Assembly: GCA_025677815.1 (NCBI GenBank)
Contig: JAIXMP010000041.1
Span: 270,519-334,518, forward strand
Length of the DNA stretch: 64,000 nt
DNA from: Phascolomyces articulosus
Taxonomy: Eukaryota; Mucoromycota; Mucoromycetes; Mucorales; Lichtheimiaceae
Direction: 5' to 3'
Shown: positions 1 through 11,810 of the stretch, one piece after another
Layout of the letters: every line of letters begins with the position of its first letter
Position numbering within the stretch: the first letter of the stretch is position 1
Program-made: the position numbers and the translations under genes
The notes under the pieces: model-generated
Told to the model about the DNA's origin: nothing
What the model saw: only the letters and a program-made list of their open reading frames with translations
Databases searched by the model: none

Positions 1-263
1 AACAGCTTCCATGGAAATAGTTGTTACGTATAGAATTATAATCATCATGGAAAAATAAACTTCCTAGCATATACGAAAAAAAAACAATTACTTTTATATT
101 TTTATAATATAGTCTGTGCGTGCAGCCATAATAAGAAAATTTCCAGTTGTCTGGGAAATAAATTAAATCACGAAACGCGAACCTCTTTTTTTTTCTTTGC
201 TCTGGCACCCCGTTACTTTTTTTTTTTTTACTTATTTCGTACGTACGTTAGTTACATTTAACA

Positions 264-764
264 ATGTTTGATTATAGAATCGAAACTTATGTTGCTTTTG
301 CAACCTTGAATTTCTTTGTGTGGTTTCCTCGGGAAACAGTTATCTTTTGGTTCATCGTTTGGCCAATTGTTTGCATTGTTTATTACAATTTTTTAAGTGG
401 TTTGAAGAGAAGAAGGTGCGGGTAGAAGTAGCAGTAGTAGTAGTAGAAGAAGAAGAGTATCAAAATCTCTTCGAAAAACATTACCGTGAGCGTCTTGAAG
501 AATTAGAACGTGAAGAGTATTATCGACACCACATCCTCTACATTCCGCATCACAATCACCACCACCACCACCACAATCACGACAACCGCCACCAAAAAAA
601 AAAAAAAAAACAAAACAAAACAAAACAAACAACAAACAACAAACAACAAACAACAACAACAAGCACCTGATTATGAAGAGCAACTTGTTGCTCAATTTCG
701 CGTGTTGTCCGTTCATGCTCATCACGACATGAACGTTGACGATTTCACGTCGAACAATTGGTGA
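264..764 (+). CDS. possible small membrane protein gene with a broken frame
   Basis: Not recognised. An ATG at 264 opens a 53-codon frame that is strongly hydrophobic and aromatic (FVWFPRETVIFWFIVWP), like one or two membrane segments, and stops at 423-425. A second frame over about 395-600 encodes an acidic, helical stretch (EEYQNLFEKHYRERLEEL) followed by His and Lys runs. The frame used at 510-764 ends in a coding-like tail (APDYEEQLVAQFRVLSVHAH). The three pieces are collinear but lie in two frames, and poly-A and CAA tracts sit between the last two. Either the gene has decayed, an assembly indel exists, or short introns are missed. Confidence is low. Confidence 0.22.
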
Positions 765-2263
765 TTGTTTGTTCGTGTAAGTTTCTTTTTTTTTCCATTT
801 GCATAGTATTAAATACTGATTCATATATTTTATTATAGTGTTTCTCTTTCTTTTTTCTTTCTCTCTGTTTCTCTTTGCTTTCCGTTCGTTATGAACAAAA
901 AAAAAACTCTAAAAAACCTACAAAAAAAACAAAAAACAAAAACATATATTTCATTACTTTTCTATATATATTATTGGTAAGTACTTTAATCTTTTAGTTC
1001 ATTCATTCATTGTTTAATTGCAATGCATAGAAACTAACACACTGTTCTTTAAAATAATTAGATCCTTTTATTTTGATACCCTTTTTTTAATACCCTTCTT
1101 ATATACCTTTTTTTTACCCTTTTTTTATACCTCTTCTTTATACCTCTTATTTATACCATTCTTTATACCTCTTATTTATACCATTCTTTATACCCATCTT
1201 TATTCCTTCAGTTTTGTTAGATACCCTTTATAGGTAAGCAATAATTCTGAAATGATTATTTCACGCTACAATATAGTATTCACGGCAAGTTTACTCATCA
1301 TTTCTTGTAGATTTTTTTGTTTGTTTTTTTAGATTTTGACATTTAGACATGGCTGTTGTGCCAGCAGCGGTAGGTTTACTATCAGTAGATATTAATTATA
1401 AATCATGCACATTGTTTAATGTTGTTAATATACTAATAACTCTTTATCCATATTTAAACATATATCTTTATAGGTTCGTTTGCTCGACCTGATTCTTTGC
1501 CTCCGTTTTGTTTGAGTATTACTCCGCCATACTATGGGACAGATCATGTCAAGCCCGCTTTCAGGCTTTTTCCTTGCCTATATTTCTGGAGAGTTGTTCT
1601 CCTGAAGTCAAAGTTATCTGTTTGGCCCAGCAGGCTAGCCGAGTAAACAACCTCTTTTGTGGGGGAATGGAAAGGAAACAGAAGAGAACAACATCAGCGG
1701 TTGTGGTTGTGGTGGTCGTGGTGATTATGGGTCGATCAACACGAGCAAAAAAAAAAAAAAAAATACAGGTACAACAAACAAACAAAAAAAAAAAAACGAG
1801 GGAGAGAAAAAAGAAGAAAAAAAAACAAAATACACACATACACACATACACACAAAACAAATTTGAGCATAGCACCAAGGAATGAAGTGAAAAAAAAGCA
1901 TTTGACCTAGTAAGTTATATTACATTTATTTGTTATATTTATCAACACTACGACATATATCAAGAGATACTAATACCCTTTCACGTATATTATACATTAG
2001 ACTATGGGCAGATGAAACATAACAAAAAAAAATATATTGGGCAAACATTATATATTTGGGTCTATACAAATGACTCGGGCCGGTGTGTATGGTTAGGAGC
2101 CAATGAAGAGAGGTCGACCTGAAAAATTCGAAGCTATGGGTAACGAGGATCAACATTGACTTTTAAAGATACAGATCGACCTGTTTCATTTGTGTAGATT
2201 CATATATGTACTACTACATTCCTCTATATTATACAAAATACAATAATAATCAAAAAAATATTA
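765..2263. other. AT-rich stretch without a supportable gene
   Basis: Long T and A tracts and TATACC-type repeats (about 1080-1230) dominate. One short candidate is an ATG at 1350 followed by seven codons (MAVVPAA), a GTAGGT donor and a TTTATAG acceptor near 1472. It then enters a hydrophobic frame (VRLLDLILCLRFV) that stops soon after. That is too little to call a gene. Confidence 0.4.
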
Positions 2264-2735
2264 GAACAAGGTAAATATAGGATGAGAGTTTCAGAAATAA
2301 TGGATGGATTACGCTTATTAGTTATATGAAATAGTATACTAATTTATATATCATCTATACCAATAGGAACTCTGTTTCCCTCTGAGCCTTTTATTTATAT
2401 ACAAAAACAAAACTTGCAAAAAAAAAGAACAAGGTAAATAGAATCAAGATATCTGAAATAACGGATGAAATATATAGTTATATGAAATAATAAGCTAACT
2501 TTTATTTCACTTCATACCCGATAGGAACTATATTTCCCTCTGAGTCTTATGCAAACATATACAAACAGAAACAATCAAAAACAAAAAATGATCAAGGCAA
2601 GATTAACTTTTCCATAATATAACGCGAAACGGTAGTTGTATGACGATGAAATGGTTTATCTAATTTGAATTTCATTTTATATATAATAGAAACAACATGT
2701 TTCCTCTGAATCATATTACAAAAAACCATATTCAT
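2264..2735. repeat. three degenerate tandem copies of a 163-bp unit
   Basis: Three consecutive blocks beginning near 2264, 2427 and 2590 share the same order of short motifs: an AACAAGGTAAAT-like start, TCTGAAATAA then GGATG, TAGTTATATGAAATA, ATAGGAAC, and TTTCCCTCTGAG near the end. The start-to-start spacing is about 163 bp both times. Copies differ by many substitutions and small indels, so the duplication is old. No open frame runs through it. Confidence 0.7.
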
Positions 2736-5367
2736 AGATTGCTTGGTGTTATGCTCTTATTTTTTTTTACTAACTAACAAATAATAATAAAAAACCTCTA
2801 ATCTCCTCCCTCCTACATAAATATGTGTTTTATTTTTTTATTATTTGTTACTGATGTTTCTAAGTGTTTGTGTGCTTTAAATCGATCATATCCTGTATTA
2901 TCAATACCTTCTACAGCAAAAGGAATCTGTTCATATAGTATAATAATGATTTTTCAAAGTATTAAGAAATTCTGTCTGGTAAAACTTTTAAATACCACGC
3001 ATGTTCAGATACATCTATGAATACCGGAATGTCGCGACTCTATATTATCAAAAGAATGTAATTGGAAATAAGGATGCTACATTATGCTTTTGGTTCTATC
3101 AAATCAATGAGCGAGGTTCGAATAAATCTCGTCATAATATGTGAATCTATAATTATAAGTAGAGAGTATCATGTTATGTGTTGTGATGAATGGTGGGTTT
3201 ATCAATGTACCAATAACATCCAGGTGTATATGCCATGCAGACGTAACCCACGTTCCTACTTTCCAATTGACAAAATAAACGCTATTTTCTTTCTCCTAAT
3301 GCACCAAAAATCAAAATGTACGTGCACAACATGGTCTTTTGACTTGTCATACTTAAAACGTGGTAGTAAGTGGAAAAACACAATCATAACATCATTTTTC
3401 CTAAACTTGACACCACATGCATTAATAAAAAAAAAACAAACTTTAAATCGTTTAGGCGACGCACAGAACGTAGTACGAACAAGACGTAATGTCATGTATT
3501 ACACGAAAAAGAGGGAAGAACAAATAGGCATTGAACATGTATTTATACACACGATATTCTTTCTCCAGATTTTTTTAATTTATGCAATGGAACCCAACAT
3601 GGTTAAAAGCAAATTGAACTCCAATTTTTTTTCTGTTTAATGCCATTTCAACTTCCGCCTTTTTTTTACCCCACTTTTATAACATGCGTAACGATGTGAT
3701 GATTACAATTTGCTTAAAATAAAGAGGAAGCCCGGCTTATTTAAGAATCCGCCCTAATGATTCACAACATCAGATAATCATTATCTTTTGGGATTTGATG
3801 AAACATAAGATACATAAACTTGTCAAACAGTCTTTATGATATAGACAGAAATAGTATATGTATTATGTAGTAAGACCAAGTAAAGTTTTACTTATTTTAC
3901 ATTATTGCGTATGTCAAATATGATATATACGTAATGCTTTCCTTTCTCATCTTAATGTGTTTATGCACTTGTACCAATAGATTTCTAAATGGCATATTGT
4001 TTGTCTTTTTGATGGGTAACTTTCTTTCCTATTTCGTAATAATGCATATCCATTGGTCATGGACGAGAATCTGGTTTTTACTTAAATTTAGAAACGTTCA
4101 TATGAGATAACGGATAAACATTGTTAATCTATTGATATATGATAATGCTGAGTGCTATGTTATGGATGTAGAATTCATCCAATGCCTTATTGTATAATAA
4201 TAATAACTAAAACTGGGTATATAGTAGTAATATATAAAGAAGAAAGATGGATATATATATATATAAACAACCACTTTGCGCATAGATAATATAGAGAGTC
4301 AAGATAGAGAAGTGTCCTGTAATTCGGTAACATGATAAATTAGAGGTACGTACGGACAGTAATACAGATAAACACTTTCTACTTAGCTGAGTCATTGAAT
4401 GACGATCTGAATGATTGGTTTATATTAAGAAATAATAAAAAAAGGTAATTATCCATCATTATTCTATCGTCTCATAATAGAGAGAGATCTTATTTTCTCC
4501 CCGCCCCCAACCCCAAGAAACAATGGATGTTATCTTGATCCCATTTCTATCGAGTAGAAAAAAAAACGTGGGGTAATAAACAATCCATTCTCATTATTTT
4601 CCTTTCCGCTTTTCCCCTCAAAACGATTTGTTCCCCCCGACCCAATCTTCGATAATTCCGTAGTTATGGATATAAATGCGTGGTGATACAAAAAAAAGAG
4701 AGATCTTTCACATTTTTTTTAATTGACGGGTCCATGCATAAATTATAATATGATAGTAGCAATTGAAGTTTAAAAAAAGTTTAGTGTATCATGATGATAA
4801 TGAATGTATTCATCATGGTTACGACTCATGATTTCTTTTTTCGGTTATTTACTTTTTTGGTTAAAAATCGGAATAAGATGATACTGGTTTATCAAAAACC
4901 TTATGCAAAGAAGTTATTATTAGCATGTTTATTATAATGAACAAAGAAAGAAAATAATAACAACAACGATGGATTAATCTGCAAGTAGATAATAATGTGT
5001 GGACGGACCACAAAATAAATAACACCGACTTTTTCATAAGGAGAGAGAAGAGGAGTAAATAGTTTAATCATGAAAGTAGAATAATCTTATTATCAGTCTT
5101 TTTTTTTTTGAGAGTGAGATGATATTATAATACACCATAAAGAATATACAACAATTATCAATACATACGTATAGAGTAATTATAGAATTAAAAATAGTAA
5201 TAGTTCACGACCATGATACATTGCTGCTGTTGTTGTTATGAAGTTCATATATCTATTATATGATTGACATTGCTTGTTCCTTTAGTATTTAATGATGAGT
5301 TGTTGTTTCCGAATAATAACACAATCACTCTCATAAAGAAAAAAACACACGGATGATTTTGGACCCC

Positions 5368-5408
<41 letters not shown>

Positions 5409-5646
5409 GATGATCCCTGTTGGATAAATTTCCATTTTCATGTAACGATACACGCACGCACACATATTTCAAAATTATCAACCACTTGTTGAAATGACGC
5501 TATTTAATTTATTATAAGAAATATAACCCAGCAACGGATTTTCTTCTTCGCGCGAAAGGGGGTGACTCGTAAAGAAGAGTGAGGAGGAGAAAAGAGGGAG
5601 GTTGAATGATTTATAATTAGAACCAAAAAAAAAAGTATACAAGGTT
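2736..5646. other. gene-poor AT-rich region
   Basis: No gene is supportable. One 188-codon open frame at 3074-3640 (plus) has an odd Cys/Trp/Lys-rich composition, no recognisable motif and no splice context; it could be chance or a fossil. The rest is homopolymer-rich noncoding DNA. Confidence 0.4.
5370..5407. repeat. (TAA)n microsatellite
   Basis: About twelve uninterrupted TAA units lie in noncoding DNA downstream of the minus-strand gene ending at 5647. Confidence 0.85.
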
Positions 5647-6297
5647 TTATGATGATGATTGAACAAGTTGTTGTGGATTGATTTGGAAACGTGTACAAAT
5701 GCCTTCAAATACCAACCATAGATCCCAATAACCATAGATGGTGGCCATCGTATAGATTTTCCGTGCAACCATGCGTAACTGTTCTTCTTGCCTATTTTGA
5801 CATAATTCCATGGCTTGGATAGGTAGATGTTTTAATTGTTCTAGATCGAAACTTGGTATCATGGATTCATTCTTCTTTTCTATAGAAGATGAAGAAGATG
5901 GCATTTGTGATATTTGAAATGTGAATTGATAATGTGGTTCTTGTTGTTTTTGTTGTTGTACCAAGAGTGGTAATAGTATCCCCACGTGTCTAGGGTGTAA
6001 AGGGATAATAGCATAACTATTATGAATATGAAGTGATTCATGTAACAATGCCATTAATTCTTTTTCTGCCATGCTGAGTGTTGAAGTAGATGGCATGGTA
6101 AGAATGAATTTAGCAATAGTTGGTAACATGGTATTGGGTAGTGAATCTGACGTAGCTGTTGTTGTTGTTGTTGTTGTTGGACCAAATCCTACTATGGATA
6201 ACACGGTGGTAGGAGAAAGTTCATATTGATTATTTGCATGAATAGAGGCTTCTATCGATACAGGTGTTGTTAAATACCCAAGGGAGAGTATTGGCAT
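5647..6297 (-). CDS. hypothetical protein, 216 aa
   Basis: I do not recognise this protein. From the ATG at 6297 it reads 216 residues without interruption. It has an N-terminal half with a Thr run (about residues 41-48), a Gln/Ser-rich centre, and an ordered C-terminal part (MELCQNRQEEQLRMVARKI, then IYGYWDLWLVFEGICTRFQ) that looks helical and folded. No signal peptide or membrane segment is evident. A TATATATAG just upstream of the ATG on this strand could be a splice acceptor, so a short upstream exon is possible. It is transcribed divergently from the phosphatase inhibitor gene at 6606. Confidence 0.6.
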   Translation of the reverse strand: MPILSLGYLTTPVSIEASIHANNQYELSPTTVLSIVGFGPTTTTTTTATSDSLPNTMLPTIAKFILTMPSTSTLSMAEKELMALLHESLHIHNSYAIIPLHPRHVGILLPLLVQQQKQQEPHYQFTFQISQMPSSSSSIEKKNESMIPSFDLEQLKHLPIQAMELCQNRQEEQLRMVARKIYTMATIYGYWDLWLVFEGICTRFQINPQQLVQSSS

Positions 6298-6605
6298 CAC
6301 ACTATATATATATTATTGACTACTTGAGGAGAAGTTTCTTTGTAATAACGTGTTTTTTTGTTGTGACCGTAATAAATATATGTAGTTACGGTCTATTGTC
6401 AAAATTATTATTGAATAAACAACAACAGAAAAGAAATTATTTTTTTTTCTAATACACACACGCACGCACACACCCAAACACGCACAAACAAAAAAAAAAA
6501 AGATTGACTCCGCAATAAAAAAAAAAGACACGTTATTATTGCCCCATTTTTTTTTTTTTACTTTTTATCAAATAGCAACGTTCTTTTTTTTTGCATAAAA
6601 ACAAG
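6298..6605. promoter_or_regulatory. shared upstream region of two divergent genes
   Basis: Only about 310 bp separate the start codons of the minus-strand unknown gene (6297) and the plus-strand phosphatase inhibitor gene (6606). It contains an ACAC/CGCA-rich tract (6450-6490) and poly-A and poly-T tracts. A bidirectional promoter is inferred from position only. Confidence 0.4.
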
Positions 6606-7762
6606 ATGAGTGACGAAAAAGCAAATAAACCCATCAAGGGTATTCTTAAAAGACCTAGTCAATCAGCCAATGATAGTGCTGAATCACGGTAACTATTCTT
6701 TTAATAATATAAGAAAAACCAACTTTTTTTTTGTCTCTTTCTCCTTTTCTAAATATGAATAAACTAGAGGACTCAAGTGGGACGAAGCTAATCTCGAGAT
6801 GAACGAAGAACAAAAAGATTCTACAATGAAAATTGATGAACCTAAAACACCGTATATCCGATATGATCCAGAAACGGACCAAGTTCTTAACATGGGAGGT
6901 AAGCAACACGACAAAAGGATAAAATAAAGTTATCTCACTATTATTGACTAGTACTAGTGATCATAATGAATTTTAATATCATATATACTCAAATACTCTT
7001 TTTATTTCACCAATCATAATATAGATGTACCATTTAAGACTGCGCACGAGGAACCTGAAGATTTTTCACTGGATGCAGGGAACGAGTCGGATCGATCGAG
7101 TTCATCTGGAAGCAACAAAAAGGGAAAGAGAGTCTATCTCAGCGATGACGATTGGGATTCTGATGGTGAACAACCAGAAGAAGATGATGAAGGTAAATTT
7201 CACGCGTTTCTATACCATTAATAGTAAAAAAAGGATGTCAAGCAAAAAAAAAAAGCCAACAAATTATTAACCTTTTTCTCTCCTTCCTCCTTTCTTATTA
7301 TCATCATCGTTTATTATTACCATCATTATCATCATCATTACTATCCATATATCCTACTTACTTTATCTCTCTTCACCCCCCCTTTTTATTATTATTATTA
7401 TTTATTACCATGATGTCGATATAATATCATACTTTACTCTTTGGATTGAACTCACACACACACACTTTTTATCTCCTCCCCCCCCCTTTTTTTCATCCTA
7501 TATTACACACACATACACATTGAAACCTTGGGGGTGTGGGTGGGTTTGTTGATCTATGGAATATATAGCAAAGAAACATCACGAGGAATTTGCAAAGAAA
7601 CGGGCACAACATTATAATATGGGCAATGTACTTCGTCATAAAACGGATGATGAAGAAGAGGATGATGAGGATGAAGATGTTGTTATTACAACCAATAATA
7701 ATAAGCAACCACCACCTGTACCACCAATACCACATCATCATTTGGATAAGATGGAAGAATAA
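6606..7762 (+). CDS. GLC8: protein phosphatase inhibitor 2 (IPP-2/Glc8 family)
   Basis: Regulatory inhibitor/chaperone of protein phosphatase 1. Four exons join in phase: 6606-6688, 6768-6898, 7025-7192 and 7569-7762, giving 191 aa. The family's conserved elements appear in order: the N-terminal KGILK box (residues 11-15), LKWDEAN followed by [10 protein letters not shown], and the C-terminal helix [13 protein letters not shown], equivalent to the FEMKRKLHYNEG motif that docks in the PP1 active site. Between them lies an acidic [10 protein letters not shown] stretch, and the tail is acidic and Pro-rich. The [10 protein letters not shown] segment contains the Thr that family members have phosphorylated by GSK3-type kinases. 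The last intron is long (376 bp) compared with the others. Confidence 0.93.
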
Positions 7763-9668
7763 AAAGAGGACCCTTTTTTGTGTAATACATTTATTATTAT
7801 TATTATTATTATTATTAGGTCGTAGTAGTATAGTAGTTATATATTAGTCTTAGTCTAGTTAGTGATTTAGCAGTGATCAATCAAAAAAAAGCTGAGCTTT
7901 CTTTATTATTAGTATTAATAGTTGGTTATTATTATGAACTAAAAAAACATATGAGAAAAGGGAACCCCTATTTTTCTTTTTATTATCATTATCATTAGCA
8001 TTATTTTTTTTTTTAAAAAAAAAGACTTCTTTTTTCTATTGTTTGTTATATGTTGGATATGAAAAAAAAGTAAATGTGTATGTATGTACGTATGTATGTA
8101 AATATGTATGGATAGATACAAACTGTCTGGTCAATGGCTATTCTTGGTAATTGATGGTTTATGGTTTTGCGGGCTTGAAGCGGAGTGATATTTGTTGCAC
8201 AGCATGAAGTGACGAATTCATGGTTGTTGTTTTTGTGCGTGTGTATGTGGAAAATAAAATGAATTCGATGATAGAAATAAATGCAACCGCACGTGTAACG
8301 TTACTTACTGACGTGTCAAGGTTGATTCCTGAAAAAAATGAAGAATAACTCGAGTCAATCGTATGCAGGTTCTTGGTTTTTTTTTTTTTTGGGGATCGAC
8401 ACTATTTTTTTTTATAATTAGAATAATATTCTCACAGATAAATTATATATAAAAAAAAAAGTAGATTTGGATAGAATAGTAGTTAGTTGTAGTAGCAGTA
8501 GTAAATCATAAAAAGAAGTTTTTTTTTTAGTATGTATTAAGATTGCTCAAAGACTAAAGTTTTATTTTCTTTATGTTCATCCCTCCTCGTTTTGGATAAG
8601 ATGATGATGGTTGATTATTATTATTAGTATATGGATGATGAATGATGAAGGATAATGATGATTTATTATATATATATGTATAAATTTATATATAAATTTT
8701 TTACTCCTATTCAACACACATTTTATTCTTTCTCTCTCTGTTAAACCCGGAAAGCAAATGAGTAGTCGGGATCGACAAGTGAAATAAAAAAAACTAGGAT
8801 AATCTCTATTTTTACACAGAATGCACGAGTCTAACTATTTAACTACTTTTTCTTATATGTTGCATAATTGTAATAATAATCATGATAATAGTAGTAATAG
8901 ATAAATGGAACTGAAATTAAAAAAAAAAGTTAGAAATTTTTTGATTATAATAATAATAATAAAAAAGCCCTTTGGGATTGGATGCATAATAGAAAAAAAT
9001 AAAAAAATAAAAAACCGCAAATTATATTATTGACATTAGGGAGACTGCGAGTTGATTGAAAGAAGGCCATGGACAGCTTCCTTTTCAAGAACGTTTGCTA
9101 AGTAAAAGAAAAAAAAAGAGCAGCCAGTTTCTTTATAACATTTTGACCTCGTGTTGCCACTACCTTTTTCTTTTTTTCCCGACGAAACGAAACTTGCTTT
9201 ATTTGTTAATGTATGCGAGTTCTTTTTTGTATGATACATGATTATTATTATGCTTCTCTTATTAGAAAGATGATTATGATGATGATGTGGATCCTTTTTT
9301 CTATTTATTAGACGAATCATTATTATTATTAGTATTAAACTATTATAATAATTATTATTATTATTGTTATTATTACTATTATTATATTTTATTCTGTATA
9401 AACACACACACTCTCTCTCTTTTCTTACGTTCTAAATTGGACTTTGCTCCTTGTTGACAGCTTTTTTTTTTTTGCCTTTTACTTTTTTCCCTTAAATACC
9501 CCAATCTTTTTTGTTTGCTCGTCCTTTTTTTTTTTTGTGTCTTTCTTTTCTTTGTTACTTCTTTTTATTAATACAACAAAAGAGAAAATCGTTTTTTTAT
9601 TCCCCAATTTACTTTTATTCTTCTTTTTTTTTTTTTGATCAACAACAATAGCAATAACAACAACAACA
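7763..9668. other. intergenic region
   Basis: About 1.9 kb between two plus-strand genes. It contains a TTA/ATT microsatellite near 7790-7819, a (GTAT)n-like patch near 8075-8110 and many ATT/ATG repeats. Long T tracts (9460-9640) just upstream of the zinc-finger gene are consistent with a pyrimidine-rich fungal promoter and 5' UTR. No gene was seen. Confidence 0.5.
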
Positions 9669-11028
9669 ATGTCATCTCCTTGTGTACAACCTTTTACAAC
9701 AGATGCACAGAACAGTATCTTACGTTTTGTCAATCCAAATTCTCTTTCTTCATCCCCTCCCATGCTTGTCAAAAAAGAATCTGAACGTCGTTTCAGTTAT
9801 ACAGATTTATTGTCGGATCATCCATTGTCATCTCCTTCCAATGCTAGTAGTACAGAAGATTATAGTGCTGGCAGTACAACTTCTTCTTCTTCATCATCTA
9901 CAGGTGGTAATGATTATGCAACGACAACGGGTACTACAACCACTGGTATTCCTTCATCTTCTGAACCTTTGTTAATGGATCCAAGTATTAGTATGGCTGC
10001 CATGATGCCTTCTGTTTCTGCTGCCTTTTTACAACCCATGTATCATCAACAACAACCACAACATCGTCATTCCATTGCAGCTCCTCAACCAGCTCCTTTT
10101 GGTCTTTATGATAATGGGCCTATTTCAAGACATCATTCTTTCAGTCATCATCCTTTTGAAGAACCTAATATGTTTGCTCAATTGTGTACAAGTCGTCCTT
10201 TAATGAATAAACAAGATCCTATGGCTCATCCTCATCATCATGGATCTGCTTCTTCATCACCTTTTTATGCATTCCCCCCACCTCCACCGGGAGTTGCATT
10301 TGCTCCACCCCCACCTACATCAACACCACATCATCCTCATAGCATGGCATCTGTTGCTAATAATGCTCATACTAATAACACAACAACAAACAATCATCCT
10401 ATGTCTTCACCTCCTACTACTACTAATACAACAACTACTTCTACTACTGGTAATACCCGACGAAATTCGAATGCTACTGGTACTAAAGGTGTCAAAACAC
10501 CTAGATCCCGAGGTCGACGCGTTTCCAATGTTCCTAGTAACAATGGTGCTCGTATGTTTACATGCAAGGCTGAAGGATGTGGTAAAGTCTTTAAACGATC
10601 TGAACATTTAAAACGACATATTCGATCTATTCATACACTTGAAAAACGTAAGTTACAAAACAATTTTGTTTCCATTATTTCTACAAACAAAAACAAAATC
10701 AAAACTTAAATATCTAATTCGGGTCTTATTTAAATTTTTAGCATTTGAATGCCCTTATCAAAGTTGTAACAAACGATTTTCTCGATCCGATAACCTTAAC
10801 CAACACATTCGTATTCACCGTCATAGTACAAGTAGTGCAAGTGGTGGAAATAATAAGGAATCATCTAAACAACAACAATCTACTACTACTTCTACACGTC
10901 CATCTACCACTACTACAACTACAGCTACTTCAACATCTACTATTACATCACCACAAAGTTGTGTCCATCCTTCATCTACTGCTACTACAACTACAAGTCA
11001 ACCTTTCTTTGTTCAAAATTATATATGA
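9669..11028 (+). CDS. C2H2 zinc-finger transcription factor, Msn2/Msn4-like
   Basis: Two exons (9669-10647 and 10742-11028) join in phase to give 421 aa. A long low-complexity N-terminal region rich in Ser, Thr, His, Pro and Asn precedes a basic stretch (TPRSRGRRVSN) and two tandem C2H2 fingers. Finger 1 uses C299, C304, H317 and H322; finger 2 uses C330, C335, H348 and H352. They are joined by a TLEKPFEC linker that is split by the intron. The recognition helices KRSEHLKRH and SRSDNLNQH match the Msn2/Msn4/Seb1 class, which binds AGGGG-type stress elements. The fingers are not at the extreme C-terminus, because a Thr/Ser-rich tail of about 65 residues follows. The exact orthologue is uncertain. 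Confidence 0.88.
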
Positions 11029-11810
11029 TCCAATTTTTCTATTATCTCTTTTTAAAATATATATATATTTTTCATCTTTCAAAAATTTTTTTATTGCCTT
11101 CTCTATTTCCAATATACAAATGTCCTCTCTCCCCCTTTTGATTATTACTATTATCATTTTTACTTTATATACCTTTTACACAAAAACAATCAAACACACA
11201 CACATACAAACGCACGCACACACACACAATTTCTCATTTTTATTATTTCATTATTACTATTATTTTTTTTTACAAAACCTCTCTATAATTTTCATCTCAC
11301 CTAGCATTTTTTTACTTCTTTAACGTCTTTTTTTTTTATTTTAATTAATTCTCTTCTTCTTTTTAAATAATCTTTTTTTTTTCTCTCGTGTGATGATATG
11401 TAATAAGCAACACCCCCCAGCATTTTTTCTTTTCTATAAGGCAGCAATTCATACTTCTTCTTCTCACCCTCACCCCCCCCTTTTTTTATTAGTATAAAAA
11501 GAAAACCCACCAGTACAATTTGAACATTAATATTGATTATTAAGGTTCAAACAATTGGAGAGGTTTTATTCACAAAAAAAAACATAACATAGTTTCTTAT
11601 GAGCTTTCATTCTATTTTTTTCATTTATCTTTCTTGTAAAAAAGAAAGCGATTTTTTTTATTAAAAAAAATATAATATTATTCATCAAACAAATAATAAT
11701 AATAAAAAATTATTAAATATTAAAAAAAAAAATTCTCTCTGACTTTATTTTTTTTTTTTGCATAAAATACTTTTTTTTTTTTTGTATTATCATAACAATA
11801 AAAAATAAAT
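11029..11810. other. intergenic region
   Basis: Poly-T and poly-A rich sequence with an (AC)n patch near 11193-11228. No gene was seen. The last 100 bp before the next ATG is almost entirely A/T. Confidence 0.5.

Noticed and set aside
3074..3640. 188-codon plus-strand frame
   Set aside because: It is long for AT-rich DNA, but has no recognisable domain, odd Cys/Trp content, and no flanking signals; left as a mention only.
9036..9407. Minus-strand frame rich in Asn, His and Ile
   Set aside because: It is produced by ATT/AAT microsatellites and has no ordered segment.
10240..11323. Alternative frames over the zinc-finger gene rich in Leu and His
   Set aside because: Shadows of CAT/CAA/ACT codon runs in the real frame, which carries both zinc fingers.
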